Part shown: positions 34,317 to 43,907 of the stretch, in pieces
Position numbering within the stretch: the first letter of the stretch is position 1
How the letters are laid out: the number at the start of each line of letters is the position of its first letter
Origin: JAJEEA01 sp965116765
GTDB lineage: Bacteria > Acidobacteriota > Vicinamibacteria > Vicinamibacterales > UBA8438
DNA: 64,000 bases
Assembly: GCA_965116765.1 (NCBI GenBank)
Contig: OZ220718.1
Coordinates: 4,960,001 to 5,024,000, forward strand
Direction of reading: 5' to 3'
The notes under the pieces: generated by a model
The model's database searches: none
What the model was told of the DNA's origin: nothing
What the model saw: only the letters and a program-made list of their open reading frames with translations
Made by a program: the position numbers and the translations under genes

Positions 34317-34413
34317 TGGCGGAAGCGCCTGGGAGTCGAACCCAGCCCCCCCGCGTTGGCGGGGGGCGACCGATTTTGAAGACCGGGAGGGCCACCGGGC
34401 CCCGTTCGCTTCC
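34317..34413 (-). tRNA. selC: tRNA-Sec (anticodon UCA)
   Basis: On the minus strand the molecule begins GGAAGCGAACG and ends GCGCTTCCGCCA with an encoded CCA. It has the anticodon loop CTTCAAA (anticodon TCA at 34377-34379) closed by CCGGT/ATCGG, a long GC-rich variable arm of about 20 bases, and a T arm CTGGG-TTCGACT-CCCAG. The 97-base length, extended acceptor and long extra arm are the marks of selenocysteine tRNA. It shows that the organism reads some UGA codons as selenocysteine. selA, selB and selD are not in the window. Confidence 0.95.
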
Positions 34414-34691
34414 TCGACCCGCCTCCGCGCCGCAGGTCGACGCGGAAGCGGGCGCCGCCAGCGCGGGGCGCGGACCCGAGCGCCGACCACGATCCGCATG
34501 CGCGTGACGGGATGACGGCGCAGAGGTCTCGGGGAAGGCGCCAGCGGTACAAACGAACGCGCAGACCGCACGCCACGCGGCAAACGGTCGTTAAACCGCG
34601 GGCTGCGATGTGAACGTGCGGCCGCTCTCGAGACCGACCGGATCGTGCAAGGAGCCGTCCCGTCGTCGGGCGGGGCGGCGGAGGCGAAGCG
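34414..34691. other. Spacer between tRNA-Sec and the cold-shock gene
   Basis: There is no convincing gene in this 278-base stretch. It should contain the tRNA promoter. No repeat or terminator stands out. Confidence 0.4.
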
Positions 34692-34898
34692 CTAGCCCTC
34701 TATCAGGCGCACTTCGCCGGCCCGGGGGCCCTTGGTCGATTCCTCGGTCTGGAACTCGACCCGCTGGCCTTCCCGGAGCAACTCGAAGACTGCCCCGCGC
34801 ACCGCGCTGCGGTGGAAGAAGTGCTCGATCCCCCCCTCGTCGCGAATGAACCCGAACCCCTTGTCGATCAAGAGACGTGCGATAGTACCGCTGGGCAT
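34692..34898 (-). CDS. Cold-shock domain protein (CspA family)
   Basis: This 68-residue OB-fold protein has the RNA-binding motifs KGFGFIRD (RNP1) and HFFHRSAV (RNP2), plus the VEFQTEESTKGPRAGEVRLI end. AAGGAG lies seven bases before ATG 34898. It binds single-stranded nucleic acid and acts as an RNA chaperone, either in cold shock or during normal growth. The frame extends further upstream but the cold-shock domain and ribosome-binding site fix the start. Confidence 0.93.
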   Translation of the reverse strand: MPSGTIARLLIDKGFGFIRDEGGIEHFFHRSAVRGAVFELLREGQRVEFQTEESTKGPRAGEVRLIEG

Positions 34899-35255
34899 GC
34901 GAACTCCTTCGATGCCGAATCCCAACCGCCGCGACGGTGCCCAGACGCCTCGTCGACCAGTCGGGACCTGACGGACAACCCCCCATCGCAGGCCGGGGCG
35001 GCCGCCAGAACCACCCGCTACCCCCGATGAGGGCGGGTTGCGAGGTCCTCGTCTTCAACGGAACCACGCCTCTCGGTGTGCCCGACATCGAGGCTCGGGC
35101 CGCCACCGAAAGGGGCCAGTCTAGTGACGTTGGTCGGTAGAAGTCAAGCGCGGGCCGGTTGGGCGCGTCCCCGCTCGCGGGAAAGCCCGGCGGGAGGCCC
35201 GGCGCCGGGCCGGGGTTCGCGGCCCCGCGGTCCGGCGCATCGAGCCTCCGCGATA

Positions 35256-35459
35256 CTATTCGGCAGGGGCCGGCGGCTTGGGGGCCGGCTTCGCGGGCTT
35301 CGCCGGCTTCACCGGGGGATAGGTGGTCCAGAAGTGCCGATTGCAGGCGGGGCATTCCCAGAACTGCTGCGGCTGCCACGGATCCTCCGGGCCGGGATCC
35401 CGCAGCTCCATCGGCGCGCCGCATCGCTGGCAACGAACGGAGACGTCGGGGTGGTCCAT
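35256..35459 (-). CDS. Small zinc-ribbon protein
   Basis: This 67-residue protein has two zinc knuckles, VRCQRCGAPM and WECPACNRHF, and a proline/lysine-rich tail (PVKPAKPAKPAPKPPAPAE). The four cysteines should bind one zinc. The function is unknown. ATG 35459 is chosen because the conserved part starts there. Confidence 0.7.
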   Translation of the reverse strand: MDHPDVSVRCQRCGAPMELRDPGPEDPWQPQQFWECPACNRHFWTTYPPVKPAKPAKPAPKPPAPAE

Positions 35460-35575
35460 GGGCGGAATTGTAGTGTTCCCGCCGGGAGAGTTGCAATACT
35501 CGGCGGGTGAGGCCGCGGGCGGGTCAGGGCGCCCGACCCGGCAACGGGCTTCATGAGAAGCGAGGATCTGCAAGC

Positions 35576-36220
35576 GTGATTCCCGGGGTGGTGCTGGCCG
35601 GCGGTGCGTCGTCCCGCATGCGGGGCCGTCCGAAGGCGCTCCTCCCGGCGGGGCCGGGCCGCGGGACCTTCCTGGAACGGATCGTGTCGACGCTGCGGGC
35701 GGGCGGCGTCGACGACGTGGTGATCGTGACCGGCCATCACCACGATGCGGTCGGCGGTCGGGCGTCGCTCCTGCGGCCGATGGTCCGGGTGGTGCGCAAC
35801 CCGCGGCCGGAGCAGGGCCAGCTCTCCTCGCTGCTCGCCGCCCTCGGGGTCGTCGACCACCCCGGCGTGAGCGCGATGCTCGTCACCCTGGTCGATCTGC
35901 CCCTCGTCTCGGCCGCGACGGTACGGGCGGTGCTGGACGCCTACCGGCGGACCGGCGCTCCCCTCGTGCGCCCGGGCCGGGGCGGCAGGCACGGCCATCC
36001 GGTGGTGTTCGATCGCGGGCTCTTCCCCGAGCTGCGGCAGGCGGATCCGGCGCGCGGCGCCAAGCCGGTGGTGCGCGCGCACGAGGCGGCGGGGTGCGTG
36101 GTCGCCGTCGACGACCCCGGCGCCTTCACCGACGTGGATACGCCCGAGGACTACCGGCGGTGCTTCGGCGTCGCGCCGCCCCTTCCCGGCCCCGCCGGAT
36201 CGCCGGGGGGCGGCGGTTGA
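35576..36220 (+). CDS. MobA-like nucleotidyltransferase
   Basis: This 214-residue protein has the nucleotide-binding signature VVLAGGASSRMRGRPKALL at residues 5-23, the loop RNPRPEQGQLSSLLAAL and the metal-binding MLVTLVDLPLV. This is the pattern of molybdenum cofactor cytidylyl- or guanylyltransferases (MocA/MobA). Given moaD, moaE and fdhE nearby, cofactor finishing for a molybdenum enzyme is the likely role. The GTG start at 35576 has GAGG ten bases upstream. MocA is somewhat more likely than MobA because of GHPVVF-type and EQGQ motifs. Confidence 0.85.
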   Translation: MIPGVVLAGGASSRMRGRPKALLPAGPGRGTFLERIVSTLRAGGVDDVVIVTGHHHDAVGGRASLLRPMVRVVRNPRPEQGQLSSLLAALGVVDHPGVSAMLVTLVDLPLVSAATVRAVLDAYRRTGAPLVRPGRGGRHGHPVVFDRGLFPELRQADPARGAKPVVRAHEAAGCVVAVDDPGAFTDVDTPEDYRRCFGVAPPLPGPAGSPGGGG

Positions 36221-36255
36221 TTGCCGGACGGCATCCGGATAGAATGAATCCGGCT

Positions 36256-36331
36256 GGGCCAGTGGCGCAGTTGGGAGCGCGCGTGAATGGCATTCACGAG
36301 GTCACGGGTTCGACCCCCGTCTGGTCCACCA
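36256..36331 (+). tRNA. tRNA-Ala (anticodon GGC)
   Basis: This 76-base cloverleaf has acceptor arms GGGCCAG and CTGGTCC with encoded CCA, the anticodon stem CGTGA/TCACG with loop ATGGCAT (anticodon GGC, 36291-36293 or so), and the T arm ACGGG-TTCGACC-CCCGT. One G-U pair is in the acceptor stem. It reads GCC and GCU alanine codons. Confidence 0.93.
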
Positions 36332-36413
36332 TCCTCTCCTCTCGGGTTTCTTCCTGACACTCGCTGAACGTCGCCCATGTTCCGGAAGGGCGAATTGCCG
36401 GTCGGGACAGGGC

Positions 36414-36656
36414 TCAGTTCCCGGCCGACCGGCCGTTCTGGCCGTACCGCAGTGCAGACGAGCGGTGAGCGAGGGCCAGCCAGTCGGCCAACCGCTCGAC
36501 CGCCTGCTCGGGCGTCTCGCCGTAGAAGGGCATCAGGGCCGTCGGTCCGCCGGTTGCGCCGATCAGGTAGGCGCGCCACCGGTCGGGGTCGACCAGGGCC
36601 GCCTCGATGACGTATCGGCGATCGTTGATGGCGCGTTCGAAACGGTGAGCGGGCAC
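36414..36656 (-). CDS. Small conserved protein, unknown function
   Basis: This 80-residue product starts with GTG (VPAHRFERAINDRRYVIEAA) and contains WRAYLIGATGGPTALMPFYG and ETPEQAVERLADWL. The composition (tryptophans, alternating strand pattern and an amphipathic helix) suggests a small folded domain, perhaps of the HicB-like or DUF-type fold. A similar short gene at 43327-43524 has a comparable layout, but I do not claim homology. Confidence 0.55.
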   Translation of the reverse strand: MPAHRFERAINDRRYVIEAALVDPDRWRAYLIGATGGPTALMPFYGETPEQAVERLADWLALAHRSSALRYGQNGRSAGN

Positions 36657-36916
36657 GGTTTTCTGGGCGTTTGAACGGTGAGTTTTCGAGTGCGACGGTG
36701 AGAAGGGATTGTAGCCGGCTGGAGGTGTCGATCAAGCGAAGGAAGGTACGAAGACCGATCCACACCCTCCCGGTTGCCGGGGACGATGCCCTTGGTCCCG
36801 GCAGAAAAAAAACTCCTCTTCACTGGTGATTCACATTCTGTGCACACGAATTGCACAGCTTTTCCATAGCCCGTGCGGGTCGGCCCGACGCGGACCCCCC
36901 GGCCCACCGTACTGCC
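36657..36916. promoter_or_regulatory. Upstream region of addB
   Basis: The DNA from 36800 to 36870 is AT-richer than average and contains a perfect TGTGCA / TGCACA dyad with a seven-base spacer (36839-36857). This fits a promoter/operator region for addBA. It also argues against an early start of addB at TTG 36851, which would lie in this dyad. Confidence 0.4.
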
Positions 36917-39889
36917 GTGACTGCCTCGCCTCGGATCCGCCTGTTCAGCGCCCCGGACCTGCCGTCGTTTCGCCGGGCGATCGCCGATTGCCTCGACTGG
37001 GACCGGTCCTGGGACCTGCGCGCGTCGATGGTCCTGGTGGCGTCCCGCGCGGCCGCCGGGCAGCTGCGGTGGACCCTCGAGCAGCGGCTGCTGGCGCGGA
37101 GGGCGGCGCTCGTGCTCCCTCCCCTGGTGACCCGCGACGGGCTCTACGGCGAGCTGCATCGCCGGTTGGACGAGGCCCCGCCTCGGCTGGGCGCGGTCGA
37201 GCGGCTCGTGTGCGGACGGGCGGCGGCCGGCGAGGCGAGGGCCTCCGGCGCGGAGCCGCCGTTCAACCTGCGGCCGGGGCTGGTCGACGAGCTTCTCGGG
37301 CTCTACGACGAGCTGCGCCGCAACCGGCGCGAGGTCGACGCCTTCGAGCGGGTGCTCGTCGAGACGCTGGAGCCGAGCCGGGACCTCGATCGCGGCGCCC
37401 GCCGAATGCTGCGTCAGACGCGGTTTCTCGCCGCGATGTTCCGGGCCTACGAACGTCGGGTCGCGGCCTCGGGCCGGATCGACGAGCACGGGGTGCGGGC
37501 GTCGGCCCTGGCGCGCGGGCTGCGCCGCCCGGTGCCGCAGGTGGTGCTGACGGTCGCCGACCGGGCCTCGGGGCACGAGGGTCTGTGGCCCGGGGACTTC
37601 GACCTGCTGGCCCGCCTTCCCGGCCTCGTCCGGCTCGACGTGGTGTCGACGTCGTCGCTGCTGGCGGCCGGCTATCGGGAGCGGCTCGCCGACCTGCTGC
37701 CCGGCATCGAGGAGACGGCGGTCCCCCCGGCGCCGGGGGCGCGCGCGCGCCTCGTCGCGCCGGACCCGGCGCCGGGGCGGCGGTACTTCACGTGGCGCGA
37801 CCGCGAGGAGGAGCTGCTGGCCGTCGCCCGGCAGGTGAAGAGCCGGCCCGCCGACGAGCGCACCGCGGTGGTGTTCCAGCGGCCGCTGCCGTATCTGTAC
37901 GCGGCCCGCCACCTGTTCGCCTCGGCCGGGGTCCCCTGGGAGGCGACCGGCACGCTGCCCCTGGCCTCCGAGCCCTTCGCGGCGGCGATCGACCTGGTGC
38001 TGTCGTTCGTGTCGTCGGGGCAGGCGCGCCGCCCCACCGTCGAGCTGCTCCGGTCGCCGCACTTCCGCTTCTTCGATGCGGACGGGCCCCTCGACCCGTC
38101 GGCGATACCGGCCCTCGACCGGGCCCTCCGCGAGGCGCGGTACGTGGGCCGAGACGGCGACGAGGGCGGGGACGGCGCCGACGGCCCGCTCCGCCGGCTC
38201 GCGGTGCGCTGGGCCGGTGGCGACGGCCGCGCCCGCCGCGCCCCGGCCGCCCGGGCCGCGCGAGCGGCGGCGGCGGCCGGCGACGAGCTCGGGGCGCTGG
38301 CCCGGCGGGGTCCGGCGAGCGCCCTGATCGACTGTCTGCTGCGGTTCGTCGACGCGCACCGCCCGCCGCCACCGGACGACGCCGAGATCGCGTCGCGCGA
38401 GTCGCGGGCGCGCGGGGCGGTGCTCGGCATCCTGCGCGACTGGCGGGACGCCCATGTCCGGCACGACGATCCGGTCGTCGATGCGGCCGCGATCACGTCC
38501 ACGCTGCGGCGTCTGCTCGAGGCGGCGACCTTCGCCGCGCCCGCGGGTGGTGCCGATGCCGCCGCCGCTGTCGCTGGTGCCGGCGTCGTGCTCGTCGATG
38601 CGCAGGCCGCGCGGTACGGCGTATTCGACAATCTCTGCCTGGTGGGTCTCGTGGACCGCGAGTGGCCCGATCTCTCTCGCGCCAGCTCGTTGTACCCCGC
38701 GGCGCTCCTGCACCGGCTCGGATGGCCGCGCGAGGCCGACCGGCAGCGGGCGGCCCGCGCCGCCTTCCGCGACCTGCTGGGGTCGGCGGCCCGTCGCGTC
38801 ACGGTGTCCACCGTCGCCTTCGAGGACGACGCGGTGGTGGCGGGGTCGCCGCTACTCGAGGACCTCGCCGACGCGGACGTCGAGGTCGGCGTCGAGTCTC
38901 CGCCCGGCGGCCGGGTGACGGCGGACGCGGGGCTCGCCGAGGTCCCCGCCGCGGTCCCCCTCGCGGACGAGCCGGCCGCGTGGCTGGCCCTGCGGGAACG
39001 GCGCCGGGCCGGGGCGGACGCCCGGGTCGGCGGCCGGACCGGCCCGCTGGCGCCGGCCGTCTACGCGGTCAGCGCGGTCGAGCGCTACCTGAGCTGTCCC
39101 TTCCAGTACTTCGCATCGGCGGTGCTGCGGCTCGGCGACGAGCCCGACGACGAGGTCATCCTGGGCCCGCGCTCGCGGGGCCGCTTCGTGCACGACGTCC
39201 TGCGCGCGTTCTTCGAGCGCTGGCAGGACGAGGACGGCGGCGCCGTCGACGTCGAGTCGTTCCCGCGCGCCCGCGCCCTCGCCGCCGCGGTGGCCGAGGA
39301 GCGGCTGAATGAGTTGCCGCCCCGGGACCGGGCGGTGGAGCGGGTCCGGCTGCTGGGGTCGCCGGCCGGCGCCGGCGTCCTCGACCGCCTGCTGATGCTC
39401 GAGGCGGATCGTCAGGGCCGCGTGCTGGAGCGGCTGCTGGAGGTCCGGCTCGACGGCGTGCATCGGCTCGACGGAGAGGCCGGGCCCCGCCCGGTGCGGC
39501 TGCGCGGCACCGCCGACCGCATCGATCTGATCGAGGGCGGGCGCTTGCGGGTGGTCGACTACAAGACCGGCCACGCGCCCGACCGCGCCCGCTCGCTGCA
39601 GCTTCCCGTCTACGGGCGTTGCGCAGAGCAGGCGCTCGCGGGCCGGCGCGGGGGCGAGTGGCGGCTCGCCGAGGCGGGCTACGTCGCGTTCGGCGAGGCG
39701 CGGCCCTGGGTCCCGCTGGACCGCCGGCAGGACATCGCGGCGGCGTCGGCCGAGGGCCAGCGCCGCTTTCTGGAGACGGTCGACGGCATCGAGGCGGGGC
39801 GGTTTCCCGTGCGCCCCGCCGAGCCCTACCGCTGCGCCTTCTGCGACTACCCCACGGTGTGCAGGAAGGACTACGTCGGTGACGAGTGA
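36917..39889 (+). CDS. addB: AddB-like helicase/nuclease subunit
   Basis: This 990-residue protein has AddB features: a degraded helicase region, the cysteine site SCPFQYFASAVL, the nuclease motif VVDYKTGHAPD and the C-terminal CAFCDYPTVC set, which together would bind an iron-sulfur cluster bracketing the nuclease domain. With AddA it processes double-strand DNA ends for recombination, in place of RecBCD. The GTG at 36917 begins the conserved core (TASPRIRLFSAPDL). The 3' end overlaps addA by 11 bases. The classical Walker A is not apparent, which is normal for some AddB-like proteins. Confidence 0.85.
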   Translation: MTASPRIRLFSAPDLPSFRRAIADCLDWDRSWDLRASMVLVASRAAAGQLRWTLEQRLLARRAALVLPPLVTRDGLYGELHRRLDEAPPRLGAVERLVCGRAAAGEARASGAEPPFNLRPGLVDELLGLYDELRRNRREVDAFERVLVETLEPSRDLDRGARRMLRQTRFLAAMFRAYERRVAASGRIDEHGVRASALARGLRRPVPQVVLTVADRASGHEGLWPGDFDLLARLPGLVRLDVVSTSSLLAAGYRERLADLLPGIEETAVPPAPGARARLVAPDPAPGRRYFTWRDREEELLAVARQVKSRPADERTAVVFQRPLPYLYAARHLFASAGVPWEATGTLPLASEPFAAAIDLVLSFVSSGQARRPTVELLRSPHFRFFDADGPLDPSAIPALDRALREARYVGRDGDEGGDGADGPLRRLAVRWAGGDGRARRAPAARAARAAAAAGDELGALARRGPASALIDCLLRFVDAHRPPPPDDAEIASRESRARGAVLGILRDWRDAHVRHDDPVVDAAAITSTLRRLLEAATFAAPAGGADAAAAVAGAGVVLVDAQAARYGVFDNLCLVGLVDREWPDLSRASSLYPAALLHRLGWPREADRQRAARAAFRDLLGSAARRVTVSTVAFEDDAVVAGSPLLEDLADADVEVGVESPPGGRVTADAGLAEVPAAVPLADEPAAWLALRERRRAGADARVGGRTGPLAPAVYAVSAVERYLSCPFQYFASAVLRLGDEPDDEVILGPRSRGRFVHDVLRAFFERWQDEDGGAVDVESFPRARALAAAVAEERLNELPPRDRAVERVRLLGSPAGAGVLDRLLMLEADRQGRVLERLLEVRLDGVHRLDGEAGPRPVRLRGTADRIDLIEGGRLRVVDYKTGHAPDRARSLQLPVYGRCAEQALAGRRGGEWRLAEAGYVAFGEARPWVPLDRRQDIAAASAEGQRRFLETVDGIEAGRFPVRPAEPYRCAFCDYPTVCRKDYVGDE

Positions 39890-42800
39890 GCGCCAGCTGC
39901 CGCTGTTCGGGGAGGGGCCCGAGGATGCCCGCGGCCGGCGGACCCGAGGGGGCCGCCCCGGCGTCCTGCGCGACGCGGCGGCGCGGGCGTTCGCCGTCGA
40001 TCCGGCCAACAACGTCGTCCTGGAGGCCTCGGCGGGCACCGGCAAGACGACCGTCCTCGTGTCGCGCTACGTCAATCTGCTGCGGGCCGGGGTGGACCCG
40101 TCCAACATTCTCGCCATCACGTTCACGCGGCAGGCGGCGGCCGAGATGCGCGACCGCATCATCCGGCAGCTCCGGCGCTCGGCCGAGGGTCCGCCCGCCG
40201 ACCGGGACCGCTGGCGGGGGCTGCGCGACCGGCTGGGAGACATCGCCATCAGCACCATCGACGCGTTCTGCCTGTCGCTGCTGCGCGAGTTTCCCCTCGA
40301 GGCGGACCTCGACCCGGGGTTCGGGATGACGGACGAGACCGAGGCGCCCCGGCTCGTCCAGCAGGCGCTGGACCGCACCCTCGCGGTCTGCGGCGCGCTG
40401 GCCGGCGACGACGCCGCGGTGGCGATGGTGCTGGCCCGCCTGGGGCCGGGACGCGTGCGGAGCGCGCTGGCCCATCTGCTGGAGCGGCGGCTGGTGGCCC
40501 CGGCGGCGCTGCAGCGGTTCCTGATGGCGGGGCCCCGCGGGTTGACGGCCGACGGCGCGTGCCGCGCGGCGGCGGCGAGGGTCGCGCGCGTCCTCGCCGG
40601 CGTGGACGGCGGCCTCGAGCGGTTCCTCGCCGACGGCCCCCTCGAGCATCCCCGGTTCCGGGCCCTCGCGCGAGCCCTTCCGGGGCTCGCGGAGCACGAC
40701 CGGTCCCAGCCGGAGGGGCTGCGTCTCGTGCTCGACCGCGTCCGCGAGTACTTCCTGACCGCGGCGGGAGAGGCGCGCCGGCGGTTCGCGCCGTTCCGCG
40801 CCGATCACTGCCGGTCTCCCGCGGCGTGGCGGCGGCACCGCGACCTCGCGCGAGCCGCCGCCCCCGCGGTGGCCGAGGCGCTGGCCGCGTTCGACCGAGA
40901 TCTCAACGTGGTGCTCGCGCGGGGCGTGCAGCGCCTGTTCGCGATCGCCGTCACCGAGTACGAGCGCGAGCTCGCCGCCCGCTCCGTGCTCGACTTCTCG
41001 GGGGTGCTGGCCCGCGCCCTGGACCTGCTGCGCCGCATGGACGAGTTCGCCCAGAGCCGGTACCGGCTCGAGTCGCGCTATCACCACGTGCTCGTCGACG
41101 AGTTCCAGGACACGAGCCGGGCGCAGTGGGAGCTGGTGTCGCTGCTCGTGAAGTCGTGGGGGGAGGGGCTCGGCCTCGTGCACGACGCCCCGGTGCCTCC
41201 CTCGGTGTTCGTCGTCGGCGACCGCAAGCAGTCGATCTACGGGTTCCGCGACGCCGAGGCCGCGGTCATCGAGGACGCCGCCGCCTCGATCGGGGCCCTG
41301 CGCCCGGAGGGCGGGGTGCGCCGGTCGATCTCGCACAGCTTCCGCGCGGTGCCGGCCCTGCTCGCGTTCGTCAACGACCTGTTCGGCGCCGTCGACAAGG
41401 CCGACCGCCCCCGCGACGGGTTCAGGTACGACGCGAGGGACCGGTTTCCCGTCGAGCCCGGGCCGGCGCCTCCGCGGGGGGCCGCCGACGACGGGCCTGC
41501 CGCGGACCCGCCGCTCGGGCTGGTGCTCGCCGACAGCCTGGAGGGGTGCGCGGAGCGGGTCGCCGGCGAGGTGGCCCGGCTGCTCGACGGGGCAACGGTG
41601 CGGGACCGCGACGAGGGGACGGTCCGACCCGCCGCCCCGAGCGACGTCGCCATACTGTTCCGGTCGCGCGAGACGCACCGGGAGTTTCAGGCCGCCCTGG
41701 AGGCGCGGGGGATTCCCGCCTGCGTCTACAAGGGCCTCGGGTTCTTCGACGCCGACGAGATCAAGGACTGCCGCGCCCTGCTCCGGTTCCTCGCGGACCC
41801 CGCTTCGGAGCTGCGGGCGGCGGCCCTGCTGCGCTCGCGGCTCGTCGGCGTCACCGATCGCACCCTGGCCGAGCTGGCCGGTCAGCTCGCCGAGGCCCTG
41901 CACCCGGGCGGGCCCGGGCCCCTCCTCGAACCGCTGGATCCGCTGGACCGGGACGTCCTGCTGCGCCTGCGGGCGAGCGTCCCCCGCTGGCTGGCCGCGG
42001 TCGACCGGGTCCCCCCGCCGAGACGATCGACCGCATTCTCGCCGACTGCGCCTACGCGTTCGAGCTGCAGGGGCCGCGTCTGGTGCAGGCGCGGGAGAAC
42101 CTGAAGAAGCTGCGCGGGCTGGTCCGCCGGGTGCAGAACCGCGGGTTCGCCACCATGGCCCGCATCGCCGAGCACGTCGACCGCCTCTCCGGCGACGTGT
42201 CGAACGCGGTGGTCGACGCCTTCGATGCCGTCAACCTGATGACCGTCCACGCCGCCAAGGGGCTGGAGTTTCCGGTGGTGTTCCTGGTCGAGCTGGCGCG
42301 CGGGGCGGGCGGTCCCCCTCCGCCGATCCGGGTGGTGGCCGACCGGGGCGACGGCGAGCCGTCGGTCTCGGTGGCCCCGTTCCGGTCTGCCGCCGATCGT
42401 GACCAGCGGGACCGGGAGCGGGAGGAGAGCAAGCGGCTCCTCTATGTCGCGGCGACCCGCGCGCGCGACCGCCTGTACCTGTCGGCGACCCTCGCCGCCG
42501 GGGTCGTCGAGCCGGGGGTCGGGAGCCTGGCCGCGGTGATGCCGCCGGCGCTCCTGGCCCGGCTCGCGGCGGGCGCGGAGGGGGGGCGGGTGAGCTGGAC
42601 GGGCCCGTCGGGTCGTGCCCACCGCTTCGCGGTGGTCGGGGCGGCGGCCGCGGGGGGGGCCTTCCGGCCGTCCGAGGCGCCGTTCCCGGCCGGGCCGGAC
42701 CGGTTCGGGCCGTGGCGTCCGGCCGGGGGGCCGCCCCGGGTCGCCGCGACGGCCCTCGCGGCGGGCGCGGCGGCGGGCGGGGCGTCGCCGGCGCCGGGCG

Positions 42801-43297
42801 TCGCGACACCCCTCGCGGCGGGCGGGGCGGCGGCGCCGGGCGTCGACGGCGTGGTGGGGCGTCTCGTCCACCGGCTCCTGCGGGAGGACGGCGAGCGGGG
42901 CGGCCCCGGCCCGGGCGCCGCCGATCCGGGCGACCGGGCCCTGGCGGCGATGGAGGGGGAGGAACGGGCGCGGGCCGACGCTCGGGCGCTGGCCGCAGCG
43001 GCCGCGGGCGTCTACCGCCGGACCGTCGGCCGGGCGGACGTGGCCGCGCTCCTCGAGGGAGACTGCCTCTTCGAGGTGCCGTTCACGCTCCGCCGCGCCG
43101 GCGGCGCGGGACCCGTCTTCGTCCGCGGGGCGATCGACTGCCTTCGCCGTTGGCCCGACGGGCGGATCACCGTCGTCGAGCTCAAGACGGGCGCGGCCCG
43201 GCCCGAGCACGAGCGGCAGCTCGCGCTCTACGTCGAAGCGGCGAGCGCGCTGTTTCCGGAACGGCCGGTCGACGGCCGCCTGCTGTACCTGTCGTGA
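39879..43297 (+). CDS. addA: AddA-like UvrD-type helicase/nuclease subunit, with an apparent frameshift
   Basis: The first frame has Walker A EASAGTGKTTVLVSR, LAITFTRQAAAEMRDRI and VLVDEFQDTSRAQWEL. After 42010 the coding continues in another frame with MTVHAAKGLEFPVVFLVEL, RLLYVAATRARDRLYL and the nuclease motif TVVELKTGAARPEHERQLAL. At 42011-42016 there are six C residues. A seventh would restore one frame (VPPAETIDRIL) and give a protein of about 1,140 residues, the normal AddA size. A base missing from a homopolymer is a typical sequencing error. If real, both helicase and nuclease would be lost. Confidence 0.85.
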
Positions 43298-43326
43298 ACC
43301 GGATGAGGCTGCCGTCGGACGCGGAG

Positions 43327-43524
43327 TCAGCCGCGGATGAGGACCGGATCGGCGACGAGCCGGTCCGCCCAGGTCCGGGCCTCGGCCGCGGCCTCGGCTT
43401 CCGTGCGGCCCACGAGGATGACCGAATCGAGCGGCTCGTCGCTGCCGTCCCGGGTGACCCAGGCAATCCAGTGCGCGCCGTGGGACCGGGTCCTGATGTC
43501 CAACTGGATGGTGTCAGTCGTCAT
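43327..43524 (-). CDS. Small conserved protein, HicB-like layout
   Basis: This 65-residue product starts at ATG 43524 (MTTDTIQLDIRTRSHGAHWI) and continues AWVTRDGSDEPLDSVILVGR with a C-terminal helix EAEAAAEARTWADRL. The pattern of strands and one helix resembles small HicB/DUF1902-type domains, but this is weak. It lies just after addA on the opposite strand. Confidence 0.55.
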   Translation of the reverse strand: MTTDTIQLDIRTRSHGAHWIAWVTRDGSDEPLDSVILVGRTEAEAAAEARTWADRLVADPVLIRG

Positions 43525-43627
43525 GGCCGCCCGAGATCGTATCGTACCGCGCCCGCGGTTGCGCAAGCCGCGTGAGGCGCCCGGCTCGCCGCCGGCCGGC
43601 CCCGCCCGCGGCCTCGCCGCCGGCTCG

Positions 43628-43825
43628 TCACGGCCTTCGGTACCCGCAGATGAGACACTGCCAGCGGCCGGCCTCGCCTTCCGGGCGCTCGGCGCGGCCG
43701 GACGGCAGCGAGTCCATCAGCGCCTGCCAGGGCGGGGCGGTGGGCTCGAGGATGCCGCCGCAGTCCGGGCAGGTCGGCAGCGTGGGCCGGCCGGAGCCCG
43801 GCGTCGGCGCCGCTGGGTCGGGCAT
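43628..43825 (-). CDS. Small zinc-ribbon protein
   Basis: This 65-residue protein has two C-x2-C pairs (TCPDCGG and QCLICGYRRP) bracketing a tryptophan-containing middle. A single zinc-binding ribbon is likely. The start ATG 43825 gives MPDPAAPTPGSGRPTLP; an earlier in-frame Met at 43864 is possible. Confidence 0.6.
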   Translation of the reverse strand: MPDPAAPTPGSGRPTLPTCPDCGGILEPTAPPWQALMDSLPSGRAERPEGEAGRWQCLICGYRRP

Positions 43826-43907
43826 GGGGCGCACAACGGTAGCACCCGGCTCCCCGGTTGACAAGCCATTGACAAGGCCGGAGGGCCACTCCTAAGGTAA
43901 TTGGCCG

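Noticed and set aside
42000..42030. Programmed ribosomal frameshift in addA
   Set aside because: No downstream structure or slippery heptamer of a known type is seen. A missing C in a run of six is simpler.
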